This document shows, one piece after another, positions 8,390-16,322 of a stretch of 46,716 nt of DNA. How positions within the stretch are numbered: position 1 is the first letter of the stretch; every line of letters starts with the position of its first letter. A model generated the notes under the pieces. It saw only the letters and a program-made list of their open reading frames with translations, was not told where the DNA came from and did no database searches. The DNA lies in NCBI RefSeq assembly GCF_016745505.1, contig NZ_JAERUC010000077.1:1-46716 (forward strand), in the 5' to 3' direction. The position numbers and the translations under genes were made by a program. Source of the DNA: Streptomyces silvae (GTDB lineage: Bacteria; Actinomycetota; Actinomycetes; Streptomycetales; Streptomycetaceae).

Positions 8390-10105
8390 TTGTCCACCAA
8401 GGATCAGGCAGTCAAGGCTCAGGCAGCGAAAGAGGCCCCCGGGGCCGGCGAACGGAACGAGTGCGACGTCCTGATCCTGGGATCGGGCCTCGCGGGCTCC
8501 ATCACGGGCGCCATCCTGGCCCGGCAGGGGGCGAACGTCGCTCTCATCGACGCGGGCCAGCACCCGCGGTTCTCCATCGGTGAGTCGCAGAACCCGCAGC
8601 TCGTCGAGTGGCTGCACATACTCGCGGCACGGTACGACGTGCCGGAGATCAAGCACATGCTCGACGTGAAGGCGATCACCGAGCACATGGGTCCGCACCA
8701 CGGCCGCAAGCAGAGCTTCGGCTTCGTCTCGCACCGGAAGAACCGCGAGCCGGACCCGCGCGAGGCCAACATGTTCGTGATCCCCAAGATGCTGACGGAG
8801 GCCATCCACCTCTACCGGCAGGACACCGACTCGTACTACCTCAACGTCGCCGCGAAGTACGGCTGCACGCTGCGCCAGAACTGGCGCGCCACCGACCTGG
8901 ACTTCGACGACGACGGCGTCACGGTCACCGGCGCCAACGGTGAGGTCTTCCGGGCCAAGTACCTCATCGACGCCAGCGGTTTCCGCTCGCCGCTCGCCGA
9001 GAAGTTCGCCCTGCGCGACAACCCGCCCCGGCACAAGCACCACGCCCGGTCGCTGTTCACCCACTACGTGGGCGTCAAGCCGTACGACGACGTGTGCAAC
9101 TACCCCGACGCGCTGCGCCCGCCGGCCGACTCGCCCTTCCACGGCGGCACGCTGCACCACCTGATCGAGCGCGGCTGGTTCTGGATCATCCCGTTCGACA
9201 ACTACAAGGACTCCAAGAACCCGGTCTGCAGCGTCGGCCTCACCTTCGACGAGCGGCTGTACCCCAAGCCGAAGGACATGACACCGGACGAGGAGTTCAA
9301 CCACTACCTCGACATGTACCCGGCCGTGAAGCGCCAGTTCGACGGTGCCAAGCGGGTGCGCGAGTGGGTCTCCACCGACCGGATCCAGTACTCCTCCAAG
9401 CAGACCGTCGGCGACCGCTGGTGCCTGATGTCGCACGCCGCGGGCTTCATCGACCCGCTCTTCTCGCGCGGGCTCTCCAACACGTTCGAGGTGGTCGACG
9501 CCCTCGCCTGGCGGGTCCTGGACGCGCTGCGCGAGGACGACTTCACGGCGGAGCGCTTCGAGTACGTGGAGCGGCTGGAGCAGGGGCTGCTGGACTACAA
9601 CGACAAGATCGTCAACAGCTCCTACATCGCCTTCAGCCACTTCCGTCTCTGGAACGCGGTCTTCCGGGTCTGGGCCTGCTTCACCACCCCGGCCACCATG
9701 CGGCAGATCCAGGCGCGCCAGAGCTTCGAACTCGACGGCGACGACCGCCACTTCAAGGAGATGGAGAAGTCCCCCTACACCGGGCTGTGGTGGCCGGACA
9801 GCCACGCCTTCAAGCACCTCTTCGACATCACGGCCGAGACCTGCGAACGGTACGAGGCCGGGGAGATCGACGGGGACAAGGCGGCCGACATCGTCTTCGA
9901 GGCGATCCGCGACTGCGAGTCGGTCAACACGCCGTTCGGCTGGAAGGGCCCCGAGGACCACCGGTTCTTCCGCGCCACCACCCCCACGATGATGAAGTTC
10001 ATGTGGTGGGCGAGCACCTCGGGCCCCAAGGAGATGCGCGATCTCGGGCGCTCCATGCTCAAGGGCGTCGTCAAGCAGGGCATACGCGGCCGCAAGGTCT
10101 CCTGA
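8390..10105 (+). CDS. Flavin-dependent halogenase, type II polyketide phenol class (CtcP-like)
   Basis: A 571-residue FADH2-dependent halogenase-like protein. The nucleotide motif is LILGSGLAGSITGAILA (residues about 28-44), followed by HPRFSIGES and, near residue 262, GWFWIIPFDN, which fits the halogenase signature WxWxIP. Size and text resemble the chlortetracycline CtcP class, which chlorinates phenolic rings with chloride, O2 and reduced flavin. The catalytic Lys is not certain; a candidate is in GRKQSFGF (about residue 105). The start is TTG at 8390, chosen because AAGGAG lies eight bases upstream. The flavin reductase at 3470 is the probable FADH2 source. A halogenase-like oxygenase without halide activity is the alternative. 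Confidence 0.88.
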   Translation: MSTKDQAVKAQAAKEAPGAGERNECDVLILGSGLAGSITGAILARQGANVALIDAGQHPRFSIGESQNPQLVEWLHILAARYDVPEIKHMLDVKAITEHMGPHHGRKQSFGFVSHRKNREPDPREANMFVIPKMLTEAIHLYRQDTDSYYLNVAAKYGCTLRQNWRATDLDFDDDGVTVTGANGEVFRAKYLIDASGFRSPLAEKFALRDNPPRHKHHARSLFTHYVGVKPYDDVCNYPDALRPPADSPFHGGTLHHLIERGWFWIIPFDNYKDSKNPVCSVGLTFDERLYPKPKDMTPDEEFNHYLDMYPAVKRQFDGAKRVREWVSTDRIQYSSKQTVGDRWCLMSHAAGFIDPLFSRGLSNTFEVVDALAWRVLDALREDDFTAERFEYVERLEQGLLDYNDKIVNSSYIAFSHFRLWNAVFRVWACFTTPATMRQIQARQSFELDGDDRHFKEMEKSPYTGLWWPDSHAFKHLFDITAETCERYEAGEIDGDKAADIVFEAIRDCESVNTPFGWKGPEDHRFFRATTPTMMKFMWWASTSGPKEMRDLGRSMLKGVVKQGIRGRKVS

Positions 10106-10143
10106 CCGTCTCCCTCCGTACGTGACGCCGGCCCTGCCGGCTC

Positions 10144-10174
10144 CCGGGGTGTCCGCGTCGCGCGGGCACCCCGG
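10144..10174 (+). terminator. Terminator after halogenase
   Basis: A 14-bp stem (10144-10157 with 10161-10174, one G-T pair) and TCG loop, 38 bases after the halogenase stop. It separates the hydroxylase-halogenase transcript from the BBE-like gene. Confidence 0.75.
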
Positions 10175-10225
10175 CCCCTCCCACGTCTCACCTCTTCTCA
10201 GCCCACCTCGACCCATGGGACACCC

Positions 10226-11752
10226 GTGATCACTCGCAGAGCACTTCTCGGTGCGGGCACGGCGGTCGCCGGCCTGGCCGCCCTGCCCAGCACGTCCGTC
10301 GCCGCGAGCACCGGGGGCGGCACGGCCCCCTGGGCCCAGCTCGCCCGCAACCTCCGGGGCACGCTGGTGCTGCCCACCGACGCCTCCTACGGCGTGGCCA
10401 GGCAGCTGGAACTCGCGCAGTTCGACGCGGTGGCGCCCAAGGCCGTCGCCTACTGCGCCGGTTCGGCCGACGTCTCCGTCGCGCTCCGGTTCGCCCAGGA
10501 CAACTGCCTGCCCACCGCCGTGCGCAGCGGCGGCCACAGCTATGGCGGCTACTCGACGACGCCGGGCCTGGTCATCGACGTGTCCAGGCTCAACGCGATC
10601 ACCGTCGGCAACGGGTCGGTCAGCGTCGGCCCCGGCGCCAGGAACGTGGACATCCTCGGCGCGCTCGCCCCGCACGGGCTCGTGGTCAGCGAGGGCGGCT
10701 GCCCGACCGTCGCGAGCGGCGGATTCCTTCAGGGCGGCGGCTTCGGCTTCCTGACCCGGTCCACGGGCATGGCCTGCGACGCCCTCACCTCGGCCGAGGT
10801 GGTCCTGGCCGACGGCCGGGTGGTGACCGCCTCACCGACCCGGTACAGCGACCTGTTCTGGGCGATACGGGGAGGGGGCGGCGGCAACTTCGGCGTCGTC
10901 ACCCGCTTCACGGTCACCCCGCACGTCGGCGACCAGATAGCCATGGCCAACCTCATCTTCCCGTACGACCGCGCGGCGGACGTCCTGGACGCCGCCTCCC
11001 GTTGGCTGGTGGACGCGCCCCGCACCATCGGCGGCGGCGGATACGTCGTGCAGCCGGACGCCGCACCCGGCTCGGTGCCGAACGTCAACATCATGCTGGC
11101 CTCGCGCGGCACGCCGACCGAACTGGCCTCGGAGACGGCCCGGCTGCTCTCCCTGACCGGTCCGGCCGTGGACCGCCAGGAAGCCGTCCTGACGTACCAG
11201 CAGCTGATGATGATGGTCTTCGGCTGCGGCACCCTCAGCCAGGACCAGTGCCAGCGCTCGGAGAAGACCCCCACCGGGGTCCTGACCCGCCCCGAGTTCG
11301 GTCTGGAGCGGACCAGGCTGGCCGGCGCGCCGTACACCGGCAGTGGCTGGGCCGACGTGATGACGGCCTTCGACGCCGACCGGGCGGCGGGCCAGGCCCG
11401 CTACCTCGACCTGCACTTCTTCGGCGGCGCGGCCAACGACCCGGCCCGCACGGACACGGCGTACGTGCACCGCGACTCGCTGTTCTCGGTGAACTACCGG
11501 GCCCTGATCAACGATCCGCAGCAGAACACCGCCGAGGCCAGGGCCGTCGCCGGCCGCTGGGTGGACAACGGGTTCGCGGTGATCGACCCGCTGTCCAACG
11601 GCGAGACCTACCAGAACTGGATGGACCCGTCCCTGAAGGACTGGAAGCGGTCGTACTACGCCGAGAACTACGCCCGGCTGGCCACGGTCAAGACGACGTA
11701 CGACCGCCACCGGTTCTTCTCCTTCGCCCAGGGGATCGGATCGGCCGGCTGA
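10226..11752 (+). CDS. Exported BBE-like FAD-linked oxidase (Tat signal)
   Basis: A 508-residue oxidase of the berberine-bridge/AknOx family. The N-terminus is a twin-arginine signal (ITRRALLGAGTAVAGLAAL), so the folded flavoprotein should be exported. The FAD-binding domain has RSGGHSYGGYS (about residue 100), where His is the usual covalent flavin site, and GGCPTVASGG (about 157), where Cys may give a second flavin bond. The C-terminal substrate domain ends with a typical BBE segment (YYAENYARLATVKTTYD). Related enzymes oxidise sugar hydroxyls or close rings at the last steps of aromatic polyketide biosynthesis. GTG 10226 is the only workable start; the ATG at 10214 hits a stop after four codons. 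It is probably a separate transcript between the hairpins at 10144 and 11775. Confidence 0.9.
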   Translation: MITRRALLGAGTAVAGLAALPSTSVAASTGGGTAPWAQLARNLRGTLVLPTDASYGVARQLELAQFDAVAPKAVAYCAGSADVSVALRFAQDNCLPTAVRSGGHSYGGYSTTPGLVIDVSRLNAITVGNGSVSVGPGARNVDILGALAPHGLVVSEGGCPTVASGGFLQGGGFGFLTRSTGMACDALTSAEVVLADGRVVTASPTRYSDLFWAIRGGGGGNFGVVTRFTVTPHVGDQIAMANLIFPYDRAADVLDAASRWLVDAPRTIGGGGYVVQPDAAPGSVPNVNIMLASRGTPTELASETARLLSLTGPAVDRQEAVLTYQQLMMMVFGCGTLSQDQCQRSEKTPTGVLTRPEFGLERTRLAGAPYTGSGWADVMTAFDADRAAGQARYLDLHFFGGAANDPARTDTAYVHRDSLFSVNYRALINDPQQNTAEARAVAGRWVDNGFAVIDPLSNGETYQNWMDPSLKDWKRSYYAENYARLATVKTTYDRHRFFSFAQGIGSAG

Positions 11753-11774
11753 CCCCGGACGCCCCGGAACGGGA

Positions 11775-11804
11775 AGGGGCCGCCGTCACCGGACGGCGGC
11801 CCCT
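11775..11804. terminator. Bidirectional terminator
   Basis: A 13-bp stem (11775-11787 with 11792-11804) with loop ACCG between the convergent BBE-like and TIGR03086-like genes. An A-rich side and a T on the other fit use in both directions. Confidence 0.75.
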
Positions 11805-11817
11805 CCTCCCCGGCGCG

Positions 11818-12432
11818 TCAGGGACGGCGGCCGTACCAGCCCACCAGCTTGTCGATGTCGGGAGCGTCCTCGTGCACCTCGACCACCGGTCCGAACGGGA
11901 CCTGTCCACCCCGCGGTTCGGCGGGCACGGCGCGCTGCATCACCGCCAGCGGCGCGGCGAGCACCTCCGGGTCCCACTGCGGGCTCTGGCCCGTGGCCTT
12001 GGCGATGTCCCAGGTGTGCAGCACGAACTCGTTGGTGTAGATGACCGAGGCGACCGCACCGGGGACCGGGCCCCACGGCAGGGCGATCTGCCGGCCCAGG
12101 ACCGCCGGGTCGGACCACACGGTGTCGAACTCCTTGGCCGCGCCGGTCCAGGCCTCGGCCCACGCGCCGTCGGCGACGTCGGGGGCGAGGTTCGGGACGC
12201 TCATGAAGGAGCCGCCGCTGCCGAGCACGGTGAGGCGCCGCAGCACCGAGACCAGGTGGTTGGCGAGGTCGCGGACCGAGTACTCGGGACAGGGAGTGCC
12301 CTGGTCGTACTGGTCGGGGCGGATGGCGGCGAGCACGCCGGTGGCCAGCTCGACGGCCTTGAAGAGGCCGCCGCGGGGGTCGGCGGGCGGACGGGTGGCG
12401 GAAGCGCCGGAAGCCTGCGAGGTATCAGTCAT
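11818..12432 (-). CDS. TIGR03086-like mycothiol-dependent DinB-fold protein
   Basis: A 204-residue DinB/maleylpyruvate-isomerase-like protein. Visible marks are TPCPEYSVRDLANHLVSVLR (residues about 46-65, with the first metal His) and EFVLHTWDIAKATG (about 134-147, with the HxxD motif), the four-helix metal site of this family. Members use mycothiol as thiol cofactor, or act as metal-dependent thiol transferases in detoxification. The reaction here is unknown. ATG at 12430-12432. It is divergent from the WYL regulator, with the operator-like repeat at 12455-12471 between them, so it is probably that regulator's target. It may be a stress gene at the cluster border rather than a biosynthetic one. 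Confidence 0.82.
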   Translation of the reverse strand: MTDTSQASGASATRPPADPRGGLFKAVELATGVLAAIRPDQYDQGTPCPEYSVRDLANHLVSVLRRLTVLGSGGSFMSVPNLAPDVADGAWAEAWTGAAKEFDTVWSDPAVLGRQIALPWGPVPGAVASVIYTNEFVLHTWDIAKATGQSPQWDPEVLAAPLAVMQRAVPAEPRGGQVPFGPVVEVHEDAPDIDKLVGWYGRRP

Positions 12433-12454
12433 AACTTCATCTTCCCTATAAAAC

Positions 12455-12471
12455 AGGTCACCTCATGGCCT
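12455..12471. promoter_or_regulatory. WYL-regulator operator candidate (copy 1)
   Basis: AGGTCA-N5-TGGCCT in the 59-bp gap between the DinB-like gene and the WYL regulator. The same arrangement, with one base different, stands at 24740-24756 before the other WYL regulator. Confidence 0.55.
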
Positions 12472-12491
12472 ATTAGAAAGAGCTGGACAAA

Positions 12492-13616
12492 ATGAAGGCA
12501 GACCGTCTGGTGGCGACCCTGCTCTTCCTCCAGGCGCGCGGCCGGGTGACCGTCCGTCAGGTGGCGGAGGAGCTGGAGATCTCCGAGCGCACGGCCCGCC
12601 GGGATCTGGAGGCGCTTTCCGCCGCCGGTGTCCCCGTCTACTCGCAGCGCGGGCGCGGCGGGGGATGGAGCCTGGTGGGCGGCGCCCGTACCGACCTCAC
12701 CGGATTCACCCAGCGTGAGATCGGCGCGCTGTTCCTGGCGGCCGGCCCTCTGTCCGCGTCGCCCGAGCTCCGCGCCGCCCTGCGCAAGCTGGTGCAGGCG
12801 GTGCCCGCCCCGATGCGGACCCATGCCGAGGCGGCGTCCAAGGCGCTGGTCGTCGACGGCCTGGACTGGTCCCGCGCGGCGGTGCGCGCCGCGGGCGGGC
12901 CCCACCACCACGCCCTGGAGCAGGCGGTCCTGGACCGGGTGCGCATCACCGTCGGTTACGCGGACGAGGGCGCCCCGCGCCAGGAGTGGACCGTCGACCC
13001 GCTCGGCCTGGTCTGCAAGGCGGGCCGCTGGTACACCGTCGCCGCCGACGGGGAGGGTCTGCGCTCCTTCCTGCACACCCGGGTCACCTCGGTCACCGTC
13101 ACGGGTGAGCCCGCCCGGCGGCCGGAGGGCTTCGATCTGGCCGAGGCCTGGCAGGAGCTCGCGGCCGAGGCCGAGCGCCGGCTGCGCGCCACCACCGTGC
13201 GCGCCGCCGCCGGGCCCGCCGCGGTCCCGGGGCTGCGTGAGCTGCTGGGCGACCGGCTCCGTACGGGGGAATTACGCCCCGACGGGCGGTGCGAGATCGA
13301 GGCGGACGGTCCGTCCGTCGAGATCCTGGTGGCGCAGCTGGCGGGTGCCGGGGCCGACGTCGAGGTGCTCGAACCGCCCGAGGCCCGCGCCCGTCTGGCG
13401 CGCCTCGGGCAGGAGCTCGCCGCCGCCCACGGCGGTGCTCCGGGAGGCGGCCCCCCAGCCCCCCGAAACGAAAGCCACTTTCCTCTAGGTACCTACTATG
13501 TTGAGGATGCTAGCGTCGACGATGTCACGGAGAGAAACACCGTGCGGCCGTCGCGGCGGCGTCCCCGACAGCGGTTGTCCACCCCTTACGTCCCTTACCG
13601 AGGAGCTGTCTCATGA
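12492..13616 (+). CDS. YafY-type HTH/WYL transcriptional regulator with a TTA codon and odd C-terminus
   Basis: N-terminal winged helix (VRQVAEELEISERTARRDLE, residues about 20-39), then a WYL domain (GRWYTVAADGEGLRSFLHTR) and a WCX-like end. WYL proteins sense nucleic acids or small ligands and control divergent genes. Homology appears to end near residue 320, yet the frame stays open to 13616. Residues 329-374 are encoded by DNA that contains the operator copy at 13476-13514 and the leader of the next gene, and the stop overlaps the ATG of the NmrA-like gene by 4 bases. A TTA codon at 13272-13274 (residue 261) would make translation depend on the bldA tRNA. ATG 12492 follows AGAAAGAG. Autoregulation through 12455-12471 is likely. 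Whether the tail is a recent fusion needs homologues. Confidence 0.85.
   Translation: MKADRLVATLLFLQARGRVTVRQVAEELEISERTARRDLEALSAAGVPVYSQRGRGGGWSLVGGARTDLTGFTQREIGALFLAAGPLSASPELRAALRKLVQAVPAPMRTHAEAASKALVVDGLDWSRAAVRAAGGPHHHALEQAVLDRVRITVGYADEGAPRQEWTVDPLGLVCKAGRWYTVAADGEGLRSFLHTRVTSVTVTGEPARRPEGFDLAEAWQELAAEAERRLRATTVRAAAGPAAVPGLRELLGDRLRTGELRPDGRCEIEADGPSVEILVAQLAGAGADVEVLEPPEARARLARLGQELAAAHGGAPGGGPPAPRNESHFPLGTYYVEDASVDDVTERNTVRPSRRRPRQRLSTPYVPYRGAVS
13476..13514. promoter_or_regulatory. Putative HxlR operator (copy 2) upstream of NmrA-like gene
   Basis: Same 22-base block with TAGGTACCTA, a 6-base gap and AGGATGCTAGC as at 4494-4532; only the gap bases differ. It ends about 100 bp before the start codon at 13613 and lies inside the open frame of the WYL gene. 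HxlR regulators commonly sit beside NmrA/QorB-type genes, which supports control by the HxlR protein at 4047-4475 in trans. Confidence 0.65.
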
Positions 13617-14458
13617 TTGTTGTCACCGGATCCACCGGAAACGTGGGCCGCACGCTGGTCGCCGCCCTCACCGCCCAGGGCGAGAAGGTCGCCGCCGTCT
13701 CGCGGCGCCCGCTCCCCGTCGAGCTGCCCGAGGGCGCCCACCACGCGCAGGCCGACCTGGGGGAGGCGGAGAGCCTCCGCGGTGTGCTGAAGGGCGCCGA
13801 CGCGCTGTTCATCCTGCTGGCCGGAGAGATGCTGGCCGGCGGTGAGAGCGCGGAGACCCTGCTGGGCGTCGCCAAGGAGGAGGGCGTGCGCAAGGTCGTC
13901 CTGCTCTCCTCGCAGATCACCGCGACCCGCCCGGAGGCGGGCTCGCACGACCGACTGCGGGAGTTCGAGGAGGCCGTCCGCGGTTCGGGCCTGGAGTGGA
14001 CGGTCCTGCGGGCCGGCGGTTTCGCCTCCAACGCCTTCGCGTGGGCCGAGTCGGTGCGCGCCGAGCGCACCGTGCTCGCGCCGTTCGGCGATGTCGCGCT
14101 GCCGGTCGTCGACCCGGCGGACATCGCGGAGGTCGCCGCAGTCGTCCTGCGCGAGGACGGGCACGCCGGGCAGACCTACGAGCTGACCGGCCCGGTCGCG
14201 GTCACCCCGCGCGCGCAGGCCGACGATCTGGCCGGACTGCTCGGCGAGAAGGTGACGTTCGTCGAGCTGACCCGCGAGGCCGCCGCCGCCCACATGTCGC
14301 AGTTCATGCCGGCGGGTGTCGTCGAGGGGACGCTGGACATCCTCGGCCGGCCGCTCCCGGCCGAGCAGCGCGTCAGCCCGGACGTCGAGAAGGTCCTCGG
14401 CCGCCCGGCCGCACCCTTCGCGGCCTGGGCGGAGCGCAGCCTGCCCGCCTTCCGCTGA
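13613..14458 (+). CDS. NmrA-like NAD(P)H quinone oxidoreductase (QorB-like) SDR
   Basis: A 281-residue atypical short-chain dehydrogenase. It opens with the dinucleotide motif VTGSTGNVGRTLVAAL (residues about 4-19), has VVLLSSQITATRPEAGSHDRLR in the middle and VDPADIAEVAAVVL later, and lacks a clear YxxxK, as in NmrA/QorB proteins that bind NAD(P)H and reduce quinones or act as redox sensors. ATG 13613 overlaps the WYL stop as ATGA, which would allow translational coupling, but the operator copy upstream argues for a promoter of its own. A hairpin at 14489 closes the unit. Quinone detoxification next to a quinone-making cluster is the inferred role. Confidence 0.85.
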   Translation: MIVVTGSTGNVGRTLVAALTAQGEKVAAVSRRPLPVELPEGAHHAQADLGEAESLRGVLKGADALFILLAGEMLAGGESAETLLGVAKEEGVRKVVLLSSQITATRPEAGSHDRLREFEEAVRGSGLEWTVLRAGGFASNAFAWAESVRAERTVLAPFGDVALPVVDPADIAEVAAVVLREDGHAGQTYELTGPVAVTPRAQADDLAGLLGEKVTFVELTREAAAAHMSQFMPAGVVEGTLDILGRPLPAEQRVSPDVEKVLGRPAAPFAAWAERSLPAFR

Positions 14459-14488
14459 GGCGGCACCGGTCTCCCGCCGCGGGCCGGA

Positions 14489-14514
14489 GGCCGCACCCTT
14501 CCGGGGGTGCGGCC
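14489..14514 (+). terminator. Terminator after NmrA-like gene
   Basis: A 10-bp perfect stem GGCCGCACCC/GGGTGCGGCC with a 6-base loop, 30 bases after the stop codon. Confidence 0.7.
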
Positions 14515-14620
14515 ACCGGCCCGTTCCCGTGCCCCCGCCGGGCGGCCGGCCCGGTTGACGGCGGCCGGGTGCGGGCATAGCGTCGCCGGGCCGCCGAGCC
14601 CGCACGTGGAGAGGCCTTTC

Positions 14621-16318
14621 GTGCCGCACACCGACCCCAGCAGTTCACCCGACCCGGCGGCCCTCGCCCGTATCGAGGCCTCGCTGACCGCCCCCGGGGC
14701 CCCCTTCGCCGTGGTGCGCGAGGAACACGGACCGCTCGTCTACGCCCACGGCCCGCGCACCCTGCGGGAGTTCGTGGAGACCACCTGGGCCTTCGGCGAG
14801 CAGCCGTTCCTGATCTCCGGCGAACGGACCTGCTCGTACGGCGAGTTCTTCGCCGCCGCCTCCTCACTGGCCCGCCGGCTCACCGAGGTGTACGGGCTGC
14901 GCCCCGGGGAGCGGGCCGTCGTGGCGATGCGCAACAGCCCCGAGTGGCAGATCGCGTTCTGGGCGGCCCAGCTGGCCGGTCTTGTCGCCGTACCGCTCAA
15001 CACCTGGTGGACCGAGGGCGAGTTCGCGCACGCCCTCGACGACTGCGAGCCGGCGGTGCTGCTGGTCGACGGGGAGCAGCTGCCGAAGGTGGCCGGCCGG
15101 GCCCGTGGGGCGGGGGCGCGCCTCGTCGTCTTCCGGAGCGAGGACGCGCTGCCGCCCGGGGCCGAGCGGTACGCGGACCTGCCGGAGCCCGACCCGTACG
15201 CCGCGCTGCCCGAGGTGGAGATCAGGCCCGAGGACGACTCCACGATCATCTACACCTCCGGCACCACCGGGCGGCCCAAGGGTGCCGTGGCCACCCATCT
15301 CGCGCAGGCGGGAGCGGCCCTCAACCCGCGCTACCAGGCGGCCGCCTCGGCGCTGGGCCGTGGGGTCCTCCCGGGCCAGGGACCGGCGCCGGTCACCCTG
15401 ATGACGTTCCCGTTCTTCCATGTCGCCGCGTTCACCGGCCTGTACGCGGCGATGGCGGCGGGCGGCACCCTCGTCCTGATGGAGAAGTGGGACGCCGGCG
15501 AGGCCCTGCGGCTGATCCGCCGGCACGCGGTCACCCACTACGCGGGCGTCCCGGCCACCGCGCTCCAGCTGCTCGCGGAGGCGGACCGCGCGGGCGACGG
15601 CCTGGAGAGCCTGAAGGGGCTGAACACGGGTGGCGCGGCGGCCCCGCCGGACCTGGTCGCCCGGCTCACGGCCCGGCACGGCGAGCGCGTCGAGCCGCGC
15701 AACGGCTACGGGCTGACCGAGACCAGTGGCGGGGTGCTGGCCGCCTTCGGCGCCGCGTACCGCGCGCACCCGGGCTCCGTCGGCACCCCGACGCCGGTCA
15801 CCGAGGTCCGGATCGCCGGGCCGGCGGGCGAGGCGCTCGCCGACGGGGAGACGGGCGAGCTGTGGCTGCGCGGCCAGTCCCTGGTCCGCGGCTACTGGCG
15901 CGACGAGGAGGCGACGGCCCGGGCGTTCACCGGCGGCTGGTTCCGTACGGGTGATCTCGCCGTGGTCCGGGACGGGCGGGTGGCCGTCGTGGACCGGATC
16001 AAGGACCTGGTGATCCGGGGCGGCGAGAACGTGTACTGCGTGGAGGTCGAGGCCGTCCTGCACGACCACCCGGACGTCGAGGACGCGGCGGTGCTCGGTG
16101 TCCCGCACCCGGTGCTCGGCGAGGAGGTCGCGGCGGTCGTCCGGGTGCGCCCGGAGTCCGGCGTCACGGCGGAGGAGCTGCGGGCCCATGTGGGCCGGAG
16201 CCTGGCGGCGTTCAAGGTCCCGGCGCATGTACGGCTGACACGGGAACCGCTGCCGAGGAACGCCACGGGCAAGATCCTCAAGCGGGAGCTGCGCGACACG
16301 ATCGGAACGGGCGCCTGA
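14621..16318 (+). CDS. Class I acyl-CoA synthetase (AMP-forming)
   Basis: A 565-residue adenylate-forming enzyme. Motifs in order are the P-loop IIYTSGTTGRPKGA (residues about 209-222), GYGLTETSGGV (A5, about 364), GWFRTGDLAVV (A7/A8) followed by the DRIKDLVIRGGENV hinge, and LPRNATGKILKREL with the adenylation Lys (about 547). It activates a carboxylic acid with ATP and loads CoA; medium- or long-chain fatty acid is the usual substrate, but aryl acids are possible. GTG 14621 has GGAGAGG six bases upstream; an upstream extension of the frame has none. The stop lies 4 bases from that of the convergent protease gene. Its link to the polyketide cluster, for example starter acid activation, is only a possibility. 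Confidence 0.9.
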   Translation: MPHTDPSSSPDPAALARIEASLTAPGAPFAVVREEHGPLVYAHGPRTLREFVETTWAFGEQPFLISGERTCSYGEFFAAASSLARRLTEVYGLRPGERAVVAMRNSPEWQIAFWAAQLAGLVAVPLNTWWTEGEFAHALDDCEPAVLLVDGEQLPKVAGRARGAGARLVVFRSEDALPPGAERYADLPEPDPYAALPEVEIRPEDDSTIIYTSGTTGRPKGAVATHLAQAGAALNPRYQAAASALGRGVLPGQGPAPVTLMTFPFFHVAAFTGLYAAMAAGGTLVLMEKWDAGEALRLIRRHAVTHYAGVPATALQLLAEADRAGDGLESLKGLNTGGAAAPPDLVARLTARHGERVEPRNGYGLTETSGGVLAAFGAAYRAHPGSVGTPTPVTEVRIAGPAGEALADGETGELWLRGQSLVRGYWRDEEATARAFTGGWFRTGDLAVVRDGRVAVVDRIKDLVIRGGENVYCVEVEAVLHDHPDVEDAAVLGVPHPVLGEEVAAVVRVRPESGVTAEELRAHVGRSLAAFKVPAHVRLTREPLPRNATGKILKRELRDTIGTGA

Positions 16319-16322
16319 GGGC

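Noticed and set aside
4754..10675. Open frame of 1973 codons on the minus strand
   Set aside because: It lies opposite five well-supported genes, shows no domain, and its composition (Gly, Asp, Glu, Arg rich) is what the antisense of GC-rich coding DNA gives.
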